Source: Thelephora terrestris
Taxonomy: Eukaryota > Basidiomycota > Agaricomycetes > Thelephorales > Thelephoraceae
DNA length: 64,000 bases
Direction: 5' to 3'
Assembly: GCA_015956445.1 (NCBI GenBank)
Contig: WIUZ02000010.1
Location: 372,001-436,000, forward strand
Shown: positions 44,730-56,507 of the stretch, piece after piece
Numbering within the stretch: the first letter of the stretch is position 1
Layout: each line of letters opens with the position of its first letter
Notes under the pieces: generated by a model
The model's database searches: none
What the model saw: only the letters and a program-made list of their open reading frames with translations
Told to the model about the DNA's origin: nothing
Position numbers and translations under genes: made by a program

Positions 44730-46042
44730 TCAATGCTGGGGGTCCACTGTGGTCTCAGCTCCATCGTCGAGCTCACGGCGGGTATCTTCAGATGTACCCA
44801 TCGAATGCATTGAATCTCCTTCAGGAAGTGTATCGCTGCCGCTCGTGGAATCTCCCTGGCTCTGGAAATGAATTGAACCGACACTCCTGATGGCGGTGGT
44901 ATCGTCTGTTGATGCTCTCTGGTTGACGACTCGCAGAATGACGAGGAACGGAGCGATGACCTGTTCGTTCCGTGGTTAGACAATCATGTCCCAGGGTTGC
45001 GGTGCAACGGGAAAGCGTAGAAGGTGGGAGGCACGAACCTGAGTCTGAACAAGTATCGGGAAGAAAGCGAACTGAACGGGATTGTTGGTGCACCACGGTC
45101 CGATGTTGAGTATAGAGCTGACAGCGTAAAGGGCGCAAGATTCGACAAGGATGGTGACAATGGCCTTGTAAAATTTGTTGAGTCTGACGAGAGGGCCCAT
45201 GGTATCTCGGACGCGCCTGCCACGTAGGATGAGCCGTATGACGATCATGAGCGTGAGGAGGATGTTGAGCGAAAGGGAAGCAGAAAAGTATGGAATGCCG
45301 AAGTTGATGGAGTCAGTATACTGTTGCGAGGCCTGGTAGTAGGCGGCGGTGACTCCCATCGCTGTATCGGCACATTAGCGGAAAGTCTCGCAATCGGTTT
45401 GTTGGCAGAGGACATACCCAACGAGGTGAGGTACATTACGCAAGGGAAAGCGATGACCCAGAAGTTCATAGAATAAATGACGTAGCAACGATAGAGCTGA
45501 AGGAGGGACCTACATAAGTCACCTGGGTAGTTGGGTGGAATACATGACTTACTAAGAGACCATCAGCCAGCCATTGGTTGAAGGCGAACATGACACTAGG
45601 AACGACGGTGATCGCCTTGGAGTAGATGAAAAATTGGTATCCGAGAGATCCAGGAGACCAGCCGTCGGCACCAGGGAATTGTCTGTTGTCGACGTAGGAA
45701 ATTGATTGCGTGTCGAGGGTCGTCGCAGTGTATATCGTCACGGAAGAGAACATGGCCACGGTGTGGGCGACAAGTCCCCACCTGATGCCTCCCCTTTGAG
45801 AACCGATGGGACTGAGTAACGCGACCATACATCGAAAGAACAGGACGATATCGATCCCTAGAAGAACAATAGTCAAGCGGACGACGCGAGAGCGGAGAAA
45901 CGAGCGGATTGGTCGACGTACCATAGAGTACTGCACCGATGAGGATGCCAGCAAAATTTGACTTCTCTGAAACGTATTCGAAGGACGTGATGTCTGGGGC
46001 GTTGAGATTACTGGACCAGGGTTTTACTGAGGAATTTTTCAT
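44730..46042 (-). CDS. seven-helix membrane protein of the Agaricomycete-expanded family
   Basis: The start at 46042 gives MKNSSVKPWSSNLNAPDITS, then FAGILIGAVLYG at the end of exon 1. Exon 2 carries IVLFFRCMVALLSP, a loop, WGLVAHTVAMFSSVTIYT, DNRQFPGADGWSPGSLGYQF and NQWLADGLLV. After a 50-bp intron comes LYRCYVIYSMNFWVIAFPC; after another, YYQASQQYTDSINFGIPYFS and LNILLTLMIVIRLIL, then FYKAIVTILVESCALYAVS. The last exon begins VIAPFLVILRVVNQRA and ends with a polar tail, stop at 44730-44732. Seven hydrophobic segments, the WLADG..LYRC motif and the 'VESCALYAVS' helix mark a very common basidiomycete family (DUF6534-like), possibly receptor-like but of unproven function. All splice joins are in frame and no defects were found. 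It lies between two F-box pseudogenes. Confidence 0.85.
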
Positions 46043-46289
46043 GGTTCAGTTGTGTACGACCAAAGGAAGGGGCTTCGACGGGAGGTGGGGGTCCGTGAAG
46101 GTAAACAAAGAGACCCGGAGGTCAACGGAAGAGAGTGAAGGGAGCCAGTGGCAACCAAACAGCGGAAACTGATGAACAGAGGAGGAGAACAGGTTCCCGT
46201 TTCTCGTTTTGCAAAGCATCCAGGGTCCTCAAGCTCGAAACCGGGCGGCCACCAACAACTGACTGCTGTACTAACCACCGATCACCACA

Positions 46290-46980
46290 GCGGCACACCT
46301 GGGCGTCCTCCGCGCCTCCCAGACGAACTGCTCGACCACATCATCGATGTCCTGCGCGGCACACATACCAGACACCCCTAGGAGTTGTTCCCTCGCCTCA
46401 AAATCGTGGATCCCGCGCGCTCGGCGCCACCTTTTCGTTGCCATCCTGTTCCCCGGGGGGAGCTTGCAATCACGGAAAGATGTATTTCCAGATCCCTCCA
46501 CCTCTCCTGCGCGTTTCATGAAAAATCTCATCACCGTCGTACCCCTTGTATTTACAGCTGCAGATGCAGGGGAAGTTTTTCTCACGTCGTGCCCTTCGAG
46601 ATGGTCAATTGAGGCGGGCAAGCCGACGAGGTAACGACCTCCCTCGCCCTATGCCGTGGGTTCTCACCCGTCATAAATCTCTCCGTGTGCATTATGTCGC
46701 TATCTAACTCTCACAAATGCTCCATCTCGCCCATTCATTTCCCCTTCTCGAGGACCTCACTGTGTACACTAGCACTAGGTCGATAAACGCCCTCGCCGGT
46801 AATTTCGATTGGCAGACGACCGCCACCCAAAGCCAAACCACACGCGAATTCACTGGGTCTCTGAGGCTATCCTTGGCACGTGAAATGAATCTCTTTACCA
46901 ATCAATTGCTGTCGCTTGCAGGTGTTTAACGAAAGATCGGGGAGGAGTTACATGGAGACCTTTTTGCCCAAGGCAACTAT
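46290..46980 (+). pseudogene. F-box/LRR-type protein, decayed copy 2
   Basis: LPDELLDHIIDVLRGT (an F-box start) is followed one frame over by RSCSLASKSWIPRARRHLFV and then by the family's linker DVFPDPSTSPARF and VVPLVFTAADAGE. Later pieces (EDLTVYTS-like, 'FDWQTTATQS', 'SLRLSLAREMNLFTNQLLS') are in different frames with stops. It is homologous to copy 1 along its length, including the stretch ACCTCACTGTGTACACTAGC, so the two descend from a local duplication. Confidence 0.75.
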
Positions 46981-47156
46981 GAGAGATGGGGAGAGCGGAG
47001 GGTGGGGGCATGTGTCCCCGCCCGGGCGCACTGTACCATTGACTATTTCAACCAAAGGGGCCCTCTCACATGTGTACTCGACATTGTCGGTGCTCGGGTA
47101 GAAACCTAGACCCTTGACTCCCCACGCAAGTTACCTGCGCTGAGCCAGCGTTCGCA

Positions 47157-49192
47157 CTACGAACCTGAGATCGGAATGTCCTGAACCACTATAATCTCGT
47201 TCTCACACAGGCACAGTATCACGACCTTCTTCCCTCCTTCTACATCCAAGGTCAAAGCCCCCACGCCCAGAAGAGGACCCGTCGCCGCATCTCCTACCCG
47301 AATCACGGACTGCTTCGCCCACTGAGCCGAGCGGGTGGGCGTTGCTTGATAAAGATAAATGTTAAACCCGAGTCCCCTCGAGCCGCTCTCGAACGCCAGG
47401 ACGACGCGATCAGATATATGGTGAGTGTACCGAACGTCCTGTTTTGAAGCTAGGACGAATGACAGAGCAGGGAAAGTCGAGGCGTGCGTCCATATGCTTT
47501 CGTCCCCTTCGATGGGTCGGCTTGGTGCGGTGAGGGTGTAGAAGAGTCCGTCGATATCGTTTTTGGCGATCAGAGAGGGAGAGTCACCGGGTTTGGACAA
47601 TCCTTGCAGGGGGGTAGAGAGTAATGTGACGGGAGGCGGCTGGTCCTTCGTATCCGTTCCGTTTTGGATTTGAGGCGTCGAAACCGGGACCCTAGTGAGG
47701 AACGTCTCTCTCCCCACGGAAGAGTCCAACTCGTCATCAATCTCTCCCTTCCCCAAACTCGGCACTCCCTTTCCCAAGCCTAACCCACTACCGTCATCAG
47801 AAAGAGACGAAGTGTACTTCTCCAAAGCTTCCCGAATATTATACAGCTCGCTCGGGTCGAGGGTTTCCGCAACTTCCGGCTCCGGTTCTCCCGACGGAGT
47901 TTGATGAGGCGCAAAGACCTGTGACCATCTCGTTCCTTCGTGTTGCTTGTCGAGATGTAAGGTGAGGAGTCCAAAACCATGCTCTCCTGTTTTTTCCCAT
48001 GTCCAGAGGCTCGTAGACGATTGAATCCCGTCCCAAAATACCCTTGCGATGTATCGGGGTAAGGGGAGGGGGGAGGAATTGAATTCCTGAGAAGCATCAG
48101 AGATGAGGAGGTTCAGAGATTTTTGAGTGAATGCGACTTTTATCGCTGATTTTGGAGTGGTTGATGGGAGCGGAAACGCTACCGTGACGGAATCGGAGGT
48201 CTGTGTCCACGAATATGGGGGTGGTTTTGGAACCATCTCCGCGTCAAGGTTTTCACCAGCACGAGGGATGGGTGCGATCTCGTCGGGAGCGGGAGTGTGA
48301 GGTTTGGCAGTGGAGTTTTCCGGTTCTGTGTACGGGGATCCTCCGAAGATGTGAAATGAAGGCGGCGAGTCGTGATAGGCTGAGTAGACGGGGACTTCTC
48401 GGCCAGTCCGTTGCCAAACGCAATTTAATATCTGGGCCTCCTCATTAGTCGCCGAGGTAAGAGGTACCTCCACACCCCACAGATCGAATTCGACCGGTGC
48501 TCGACTTTTTGGATCGTGTGGTTTCACTGCATATGATCGAGAAGATAATATGACAATGGCGAAATCAGGAGAGATTTGTTGGACGACGTGAATACGGAAC
48601 GGAAGAGGTTGCGCAGCTGAGTCCGGTCTGAGTTCGTAGGATCCCAGTAATTTTGCAGAGGTTTGGTCTTCGGAGAGTAGGAACGAGTATAGCGTTCCGT
48701 GTCCGTCGGCGACCAACAATGTATTTGGATTGGCGAAGGCCGATGAAGGATACTCAGCGCGTCGAGAATCATGAGTGTCGGAGCTTTGAACCGATTGAGG
48801 CAGTTCCGCTATGATGTAGAACGTGGGTTGGAGTGCGGTCTGCTCTACCAACTCAGTACTGGCTGGTTCCCAAGGAGAAAGTACGAAAGGCGTTCACTCA
48901 CTGGTTCGACGGTAACCCCTATCACGCGATACTCAGCGTCGACGTAGACCCCAAGCGCAGAACCGGGCCTGACTGCCAGGTGATTGTGCGTTATCCTGCT
49001 CTGCACTTCCTGGAAAGACATCGGCTGCAGCGAACGGGACGCGGATGTGTTCGTCTGGCTCGGCTTGTATTGTAGACCATGCCGACGCGTGAGGTTATCC
49101 TGAGGTAACGGGTTGAACCTGTAGCCCTCAAACTTTGAGTTAAGCAAGGAGCGATTGAGCTTGAAGTCGTGGGGGTGGGTGGGGGCGGCCAT
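47157..49192 (-). CDS. NudC domain-containing protein 1 (NUDCD1-like)
   Basis: In animals NUDCD1 is a CS-domain protein that works with Hsp90/dynein-regulatory pathways; in fungi it is poorly studied. Exon 1 (49192 to about 48902) starts MAAPTHPHDFKLNRSLLNS and includes RVIGVTVEP. A 50-bp intron (GTGAGTGAAC to TACTGAG) joins to LVEQTALQPTFYII. The second exon (to 47157) has a beta-propeller-like N-terminal region (NTLLVADGHGTLYSFLL), then the CS/NudC core PPPYSWTQTSDSVTVAFPL with IKVAFTQKSLNLLI and WTWEKTGEH. A second propeller-like part with WTHASTFPALSFVLAS and GFNIYLYQAT follows. Its roughly 660 residues are slightly longer than animal NUDCD1, the excess being a Ser/Gly/Glu linker. No defects were found. 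Confidence 0.88.
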
Positions 49193-49567
49193 CGTTATCA
49201 GCGAGAGGGTGGCAGCGGAAGGGCAAGCCGGCGCTTTCCCGCAGATCGGCCCAAGATCGGCCCTGTTTTCCGGCTTGTACCAAGACCAGGAAATTCTTCA
49301 AAAAACTCAAATTCTACACCCAAGCCAGTTCGCCATGCTATAACAAACCTCGGATGTATACCTATTACGTGTCCGGCGGCGTACAGATACTTGCTGACTG
49401 CCAGAGTCTCGCAATTCGTTTTTCACATCACCGAGCGAGTTCGAATTGAGCTCGGTTGCGGTGCTACAGCAGTCCTAAGGACATTCCACCAAAGATATTA
49501 CAGCTTCAAAAGACCCAGTGAACCGAGCGCCAGATTATACTTGGTGTTCAACGTCCAGTCTCTAGTG
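49193..49567. other. upstream region of the NUDCD1-like gene
   Basis: Promoter side of the minus-strand gene; no coding frame with motifs. Confidence 0.5.
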
Positions 49568-50450
49568 TCAGTTTGCGCTGACTCTCTGCCCTCCGCGTTT
49601 CAAACATCCCAAAAAACATGCCACACTGAATTCCCTGATCTCGAATAATTCTCGTAATATGGAATGAGGGCTCCCCAATAGCCAATATGCTTCATGCTCG
49701 GTAATATGACCACGATCTCGGAAAACGCCGGAAATGGGATGGTAGAATGAACCTCCCTGGCGGAAATCGACGAGAGGGCTGAGAGCTCTATAGACCGACC
49801 GAAGAGCGGTGCAGGGTGATATCTTGAAACCTGGGTAAATCGTGTCCCAGTATCTTGGATCCATGTGGCTGAATCTCATCCCTCTGAATGCGACGAGCGT
49901 TTCCCCCCTAAAACTCTGCCTCATCGAAGGAAAAGAGGGTTAACTTCCCTCGTAACCCTCCACCAATGGGGACTTCGGTAAAATTCTAAAGAAATCGAGT
50001 AGTTGTCGATGACTACCCTTCGGATGGTCCGACGGTCACCGATCGCAATGTGGGCGCGAAGTCTCCCAAGTACACTTCTTCAACCCCGCCGGGAACTTGG
50101 TAAAATCCAGGTGCCCAATCCAAAGGGCCTCCAGCGAATGACCCCTCAAAGTCCAGTCGCTCGACGAACGGCAACAATGCGAGTTTGGACAAAGGTGAAA
50201 GTGGATGGGGGTGTATGAGGCCCGTCTTCGAGGTTCATTCGCGAACTGTCAGGGTGCGACGGAGATGTAAAAACGCGATGTTGTACCAGCAAAACGAGTC
50301 GCGGCGCAAGCTTTGAGAGTCAGAGTATCGGGTTTGAGGTGTGCGATGATCATCTCCGCAATTTCCGGAGTAAACCTGCATGGCTGGGGAGCATCCGAGT
50401 GAGTATGGGTTTGAAACGATATCGGGTGGCGTTGGCAAAGAGCTCAATTC
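49568..50450 (-). pseudogene. F-box-like protein, decayed paralog of 50625-52112
   Basis: Shared pieces appear in broken frames. On the minus strand there is 'FCWYNIAFLHLRRTLTV', parallel to FCWYNISIPHLHRTLIL in the neighbour; 'LVAFRGMRFSHMD', parallel to VVAFGGMRFTSMD; and 'IREFSVACFLGCL', parallel to IREFSVAFCLEVL. The middle is shortened, stops separate the pieces, and the order is kept. It lies immediately downstream of the better-preserved copy in the same orientation, a tandem duplication with one copy lost. Confidence 0.75.
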
Positions 50451-50624
50451 CCAGAATAGGTCAACGAGTATTCGACAGTGGGGACAGAGCGTGATTTCCT
50501 AGGAACTTGATAGAGAATATATAGGGCCCCTTGAAAGTCTTCCGTCGCGGGCCGCCTTCGACATGTTCGTGGGACAGTGGTGTCATCCGTAGAACTTCAA
50601 ACGAACGCGTTCTTGGGCTACAAT

Positions 50625-52112
50625 TCAAACTATTGAGCAACGACGAACATGATTGGGGGCCATACGAGAGAAGACCAAAGGTGGACGAGGGAGAAAATCA
50701 TAGAGGCCCGCCGCCACGGCTTCATTCGTGTTTAGCGCCAGCTTGTGTTGACCCTCCGCCCCTGGCGAGGTTCCCAACACCTCCAAACAGAACGCCACGC
50801 TAAACTCCCTTATCCCATACAACTCACGGATTTTTCCAGCCAAATTCTCTGACTGGCGATCCACCTCACGCTCGGAAAATATGACGACGATCTCGTGGAA
50901 CACCGGAGATGTGATAGTGGAAAGAGCTTTCTTGACGTAAGTCAGCGAGTAGGCTGGGACCTCTATGGATCGGAGGGCGGTGCTGGGCGATAGGTCGGGT
51001 TCTTGGACAAGGGGATGCACTTGAAAAACAAGGTTAGCTAGGGTATAAGGACAGTGCTCTCATGGGTCAAAACCCCCTTACTAAGACAATCTTCTGGGTA
51101 TAGATCTTCTGCCCATAGATCTTCTGAGTCTAAGCGCAGGGTCTCCAAAGTGTCTGCGCAAGCACACAGAAGGAGTTGTTTCCCCAGAGTCCTCGACAGA
51201 TCCATGGAGGTGAATCTCATCCCCCCAAATGCGACCACTAAATCCTCAAACAACCCAATTTCGCCGAACGTATTGAGGGTTAATCTCCCTCTTAAACCCC
51301 CATTGATGGGGGCGAGCTGGGTATCAAGTGCGTCGCACACCTCCCGCACTGGATCGTAATGTAATACCTCGATGTTGTCCAAGTTCGGGAACAGCCTGAA
51401 AAAATCAAGTAATTGCCGACGAGCACCGTTTGGCAAAGTCAATGCCACCGATCGCAACGTGGGCGCGAAGTGCCCTAAATACCCCCCGAATCCCGCCGGA
51501 AACTTGAAGAAATTCAGCCCCTCGATATCGAGTTCCTGCAAATTCACCATGGCGCGAATATATGGCATATTCCGGGAATCGCTTAGGGCAGGAACGACCC
51601 AACCATCCCAAGTCATTGTACCCGCGAGCTGCAGTTGCTCGACGAATGGCAACAATCCGAGCTTATACAAGGATGGGAGTGGGTTGGAACGCTGAAACTT
51701 CTTTGAGAACCGACCCCCGAGTATCAGGGTGCGATGGAGATGTGGAATGGAGATGTTGTACCAGCAGAAACAAGTCGATGCACAGGCTTTGAGAGCCAGA
51801 GTATCGTATTTGAGGTGTGCGATGACCATCTCCGCAAGCTCCGGAGGGAAAGTGCGCGGTTGGGGAGCATCCGAGAGGGCGGCTGACTGCTTTTTTGCGA
51901 GGACGCCGGTGAGTTTGGCTTTGGAACGGTGCCAAACGACGTTGGCGAGGAGCTCGACTCCTGGAAGAGGCGAATGAGGAGATGCGATGCGGGGAGATGA
52001 CTCGCGTACCCGATAGGGAAGATGTGGGACTCCTTAGAAGACTCCTATCGCAGGTCGTCCCCGACATGGTGGTGCAATTCAGTCCAGACTCGGATCTCGG
52101 AAGCCGGAGCAT
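50625..52112 (-). CDS. F-box-like / leucine-rich protein of the Agaricomycete family
   Basis: A likely adaptor-type protein with an F-box-related N-terminus. Exon 1 starts at 52112 or, with equal merit, at the Met at 52067 (MSGTTCDRSLLRSPTSSLSG). After an intron (GTACGCGAG to TCTTCCAG) come VELLANVVWHRSKAKL and PPELAEMVIAHLKYDTLALK, then FCWYNISIPHLHRTL. The body has leucine-rich segments (LVNLQELDIEGL-type; FAPTLRSVALTLPNGARRQL; LDFFRLFPNLDNIEV). The last exon contains STALRSIEVPAYSLTYVK and YDFLPRPPLVFSR near the stop at 50625. The final intron (about 51075-51022) would need a GTTTTG donor, which is unusual, so that join is uncertain. Otherwise the gene reads as intact. Confidence 0.7.
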
Positions 52113-52471
52113 GGATGTTACTACACTACGCGGGCGCTGTGAACTGGATAGTAAGGCACAGCACCCCTTTGCTACTAGATGACACTAGTGCATCAGTTTC
52201 GCACTGCCTGACCTAAGGCAAGACGCTGCTGGGCAAACAGTACACTAATGGCTGGTCCGGCTCCCGGCAGGAGCAGTGTTTAGATATCAGTCCGTGGCAG
52301 ATATGTCAGGAGCTAGACTGAGAAGACGACAGCGAGCTACAAGATTGGAGTACTACATATTCATCCTCTTTCTAGTCAAGCGAAGGGAATAGCATAAAAA
52401 GGAAACGTCCGGGGAGAAATCAAATAGAGAAAACGGCAACTCAGTCCCAACAAACTCCCTTCACGACCTCC
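52113..52471. other. intergenic, no gene seen
   Basis: Short interval between the F-box-like gene start and the aspartic protease 3' end; nothing recognised. Confidence 0.5.
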
Positions 52472-54466
52472 TCAATACCTCGAATCCCAAGGGTTTCGAT
52501 AATCGGATGAGCTTGGTCTTGGACCGCCCAGTGCATGCATCCCCACCGGGGCGGGATCTTGCAAGGGGCGGTAGCTCTTCTGACTTCTCCAGAATGGCCT
52601 AGAATTTGTCCTCTTCCGTCGCCGCACACAGAGGCAGGAGATGATGAGGACGAGGACGAGGAACCCTGCCACACCAGCGATGATCGGCCAATAGTACTCG
52701 ATCTTCCGGACGAATTGCGAAGCGGCCTTTGGTGTGCTGCCCGTAGAAGAAGCGGGGAGAAGCTGCCAACTCTGGTCATCTTTTCCGCCCAAGCGAACGT
52801 TCACGAAATCTTGGTGGGCTTCTGTGGGATCAGTCGTGGCTAGGAGCTGAATGTAGGGGTTGGCAGTGACGGAGGTACCGTCGACGAAGTCTCCGTAATC
52901 TATGAGGATATAGACGTTTCTCACTGCGCGGAAAAGTTGAGAACAAGCACAGGGATAGGCGGTCGTAAAGGATACGCACGGAAAGCCATTCCAAGGATGA
53001 CATCGTAATTGCTGTCTTGTGCAGTGGTGATAGGTTGAAACTGCACTGCTGGTGAGCGATGGCTTATAGGGGATAAATGATCCATGCACTTACGGCTCCG
53101 AGGCACACCTTATTTCCAGAATCGTCGGTTACATTGAGATCAATTGTCGTATCCAAGGGATGAATAGGAATTTTTTGGCCAGCAAATATGAATGTCATAT
53201 TGACTTCCTTGTCGCAAGGCACCTGCCAGATTCCTCCAACGTCGGATCTATTAGCGAACTGAGCGCCAGGGATCCGGCCGTACACCGCAGTAGCCAGTGC
53301 CCTGTATATTTGTTCAGCATCGAAAACCCAGACGAATGTATGCGTTGCCTACTCGGGAACCTGAGGCAAAGAAAATCCGGTATCAAACACAGCGGTCAGT
53401 TTATAGGCATCCGATGTTTTGGCGACCACAGTCGTCAAGGTTATTGGTTGACCATCTGGACCGAGGACCCCGTTCGCATCTATCAACGTTTGCCAATGTT
53501 GTGAACCGGACTCGAACGTAGATACTGCAACCAAGTCAGGAGGGTAAGTCGTCTGAGCATGATCAACGTACCTTGAGTTACGTCCAACTTCGATTGTGAG
53601 GTGATGTTCTCGTAGCCCTGCAAGATATCGCCGACGGTAATATCGCCCGGAAACGTATCTGTTGGATCATCATACCGTCCGAGTAGCACGGAGAGGAAAT
53701 TTGGCGTGGAGGTGTTTTGGCGAAATATCCTATCAACGACCGCTGCGCCGCTAACGGACCCCAGTGTGCTAAAAACGTTTGAGCCCTGGTTGGGACCTAA
53801 TCCAATGAGGCCCAATCCTTGCGGATTCGTTGAGTCTGGGGTTACTTGAACTGCCAACCGAAGGTTAGGGATGATTCAGATGGTATACCAGGGTGGCGAC
53901 TGACTAAAGGCTTGATCGCTGACCACGTAACCTGTGAAGTTAAGATCGGCAAGCTGCACAGGACCTAGACACAAGAACTTGAGCGGACAGCGCGAGCAGC
54001 AAGCGCAGTTAAGAGCGCACCCTGAATGGCACCGATGGCATAGGTAACGCCGGAATTCTTTCCCGTTTCCTTCGCATTTGGGACGGAACCAGCGACCCAA
54101 AGATCGGAGCTGTTCAATGAGGGGTGTTAAAGTAATCCGCGTTTTTTTGGGGCCACAGAGCATCTACCTTCCGGTATCTAAAATAGCTGGACTCAGTATC
54201 GGTCAAAAACACAGTGAATCGCACACACCAATCAGTACTGAAAAAGAAACTCCCCCGAGGGTGACATTAGCGTAATAACTGATGTCCGCCGAGTTGGACA
54301 GCGTCGAGCTTCCCAGAATATTTCCTCGTTTGCTGTATTTTAGGTCGGGTGGGTTGCGTTTTCCATTGACTTTTAGGCGAAGACCGCCCTCGCGTGCTGC
54401 GTAAACAGCGGGCAGGAGAGATGACCAGATAACGGCGGCCTGTAGCCCCCAGAGAGCGAGCTTCAT
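52472..54466 (-). CDS. membrane-anchored aspartic protease (family A1), copy 1
   Basis: This is a secreted or surface pepsin-type endopeptidase. I choose the Met at 54466 because it begins a good signal peptide (MKLALWGLQAAVIWSSLLP, cleavage near VYA|A). The in-frame Met at 54508 would place polar residues in front. The first catalytic motif, ILDTG|SSDLWVAGS, is assembled from a 16-bp micro-exon and flanking exons (introns about 54226-54179 and 54164-54112). The second is FDTGFSLPQVP. Other landmarks are LGLIGLGPNQGS, WQVPCDKEVNMTFIF, IPIHPLDTTI and the family end DVILGMAFR. The C-terminus has a transmembrane helix (YWPIIAGVAGFLVLVLIISC) followed by a basic stop-transfer segment and a cytosolic tail, stop at 52472. 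Both active-site aspartates are present and the splices join. It is divergent and head-to-head with copy 2. Confidence 0.85.
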
Positions 54467-54668
54467 CGCGCTCGAGGTTGTGTCGATAGTTGTCCGAAAG
54501 CGAGCCAAGTCTCTAGTGACGTGCGAGAGATGGCTGCTGCGGCGAGGTGGCGGTCGTGGTGATTAAAGTGATTGTTGTCCCTGTTTCCGGCCAATTTCCG
54601 GCTTAACCATCGACCATCATTTTCCCGCTCTCCCGCACGACCCGACCTCCGCTCATTTTCCTGGCTAC
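54467..54668. promoter_or_regulatory. 202-bp bidirectional promoter of the two aspartic proteases
   Basis: The two start codons face away from each other with only 202 bp between them, so core promoters and leaders of both genes must lie here. A pyrimidine-rich stretch at 54600-54665 precedes copy 2. No clear TATA was found. Shared control of the pair is likely but unproven. Confidence 0.6.
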
Positions 54669-56507
54669 ATGTGGCCTTTCTTTCCTTTTTGTCTCTCCTT
54701 TCTCATCGATGCTCACTTCGCGTACGCTGCAAGAGTACCCTTCCAAGTTCGCTACGCCCAACCCAATGACTTGTCCAAGCGAGGCGTGAATTCAAGCGTC
54801 CCAATCACAAATACCTATAATGCGGAGTACATTAGTACAATTACCCTGGGGGGAAGTTCCTTTCCTGTCCTGTTGGACACAGGCAAGTCCAAAAAGTTCC
54901 GAATGGTCGATTCCTGAAACGCTGAAGACGAGTACAGGCAGCAGTGACCTTTGGGTTGCTGGGAGCGTCTCACAAACTACCTCACTAGGGAAGTCCGAGA
55001 CGCTTAGTTACGCCATTGGAAAAGCTGGCGGCGAAATTCAAGCAGCGACTCTCGACTTCGCTGGTTACACTGTCAACAACCAGGCGTATGGTACGAGACA
55101 CGTTGCTTTCGGCTCAGTTGGAGTTTCTTACTATCTAAATATAGTGCAGGTACTCGACACGTCGACCTTCTCCTTCAACATTCAGGCCCAAGGCTTTTCG
55201 GGACTCATCGGTCTGGGCCCAAACTCTGGGTCCAAGATCTACGATGATCTCAGCGGGAGCACTGGATACAGCGTCCTGAACCGCATCTTTACCGAGAACA
55301 ACGTTTCTTCGCCGTCCATCACTTTCTACCTCGACCGAGCCAATGGGACTGCCATTTCTAACAACGGAATGTTGACCATCGACGAAGTTCTTCCCCAATA
55401 CTCTAACATTACCTCCTACACCAAACTCTCGGTTGACAAAGTCCACCGACTGACCGACGCTGACCAACACTGGCAGGTATTTACTGACGCCAACGGCATC
55501 ATTGGCCCTGACGGAAACACCATCACCCTCAAGTCAATTGCGCCTTCAGCGCCGAAGGGTCAACTCGTCGCTGTCATCGATACCGGTTTCACTCTCACTC
55601 AAGTCCCGCGATACGTCTCTGATGCTATCTATGGCTGTGTTCCTGGCGCTGTGTTCGACTCGAAGAATCAGTTCTGGACTGTCCCTTGTGACTCTCTCAT
55701 TAATGTCTCGTTCGAGTTTGGTGGCGTCCAAATTCCTATCCACCCCTTGGATACCGTTATGAGCGAATTTAATTACAAGGATGCAAACGGGAACACCGCC
55801 TGCGTTGGATCCGTGAGTTCATGTCTCTTTGCTTCGTCCCATTACTGAACTCTCTTCTTCCAGTTCCAGCCGATCACATCTGCATTCAGTCTTTTGGGTG
55901 AATATGACATGGTACTTGGAATGTCATTCTGTAGGTGTCTCGTAACTGTTGCTTGATCGTACCTAACTCCGCCCCTGTTGCCAGTGCGCAACGTGTACAC
56001 ATATATTGACTTCGGGAACTTGTAAGCTTCTCCCATTATGCCTGTCACACGATTTGACACTTTCGCAGTGTCAAGGGCGGCTCTTTCAGTTACAACCCCT
56101 TCGTTTACCTCATGCCAGTAACCAATCAGGCCCAAGCTCATGCCGACTTCGTCACCGCGAGGATGGGCGGTGTCGATGTCTCCGGGAATGCTGCACATGC
56201 TCTGCTTCCTACCGACCAGTGCCAGCAATCCCCCATTCCCGAGAGCGAGAAGAAGAAGGAACTCCAAGCCAAGATTCTGAGCAGGTGGCCCTACATCTTC
56301 CTTGGATGCTTTATCTTCGTCCTTCTGCTCGTCGGCTTTGGTGTCTGGAAATGTTGCAAGAGGAGGAGGCAAAGGCGGGAGAAGAAGTTGGCGGCTGAAC
56401 TTGGTTTGGAAGGGAAGCACCAAAGGGACCAAACCTACCTCGAGTTGCAAGACTCTAACGGCTACGGAAACTCTCAGACCAAGCTGAATTACTACCCGAG
56501 TCATTGA
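54669..56507 (+). CDS. membrane-anchored aspartic protease (family A1), copy 2
   Basis: The start at 54669 gives a signal peptide (MWPFFPFCLSFLIDAHFAYA|A). The first catalytic motif VLLDTG|SSDLWVAGS is split by an intron with a GC donor (ACAG|GCAAGT, about 54883 to TACAG at 54939). The second motif is VIDTGFTLTQVP. Also present are SGLIGLGPNSGS, CVPGAVFDSKNQFW, IPIHPLDTV, EYDMVLGMSF and NVYTYIDFGNF. The end has a transmembrane helix (WPYIFLGCFIFVLLLVGFG) and a strongly basic cytosolic segment (KCCKRRRQRREKK), stop at 56507. Three further introns lie at about 55813-55863, 55933-55984 and 56023-56068. It is the clear paralog of the divergent neighbour: same exon logic, same anchor, about half of residues alike by eye. 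No defects were seen. Confidence 0.88.
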
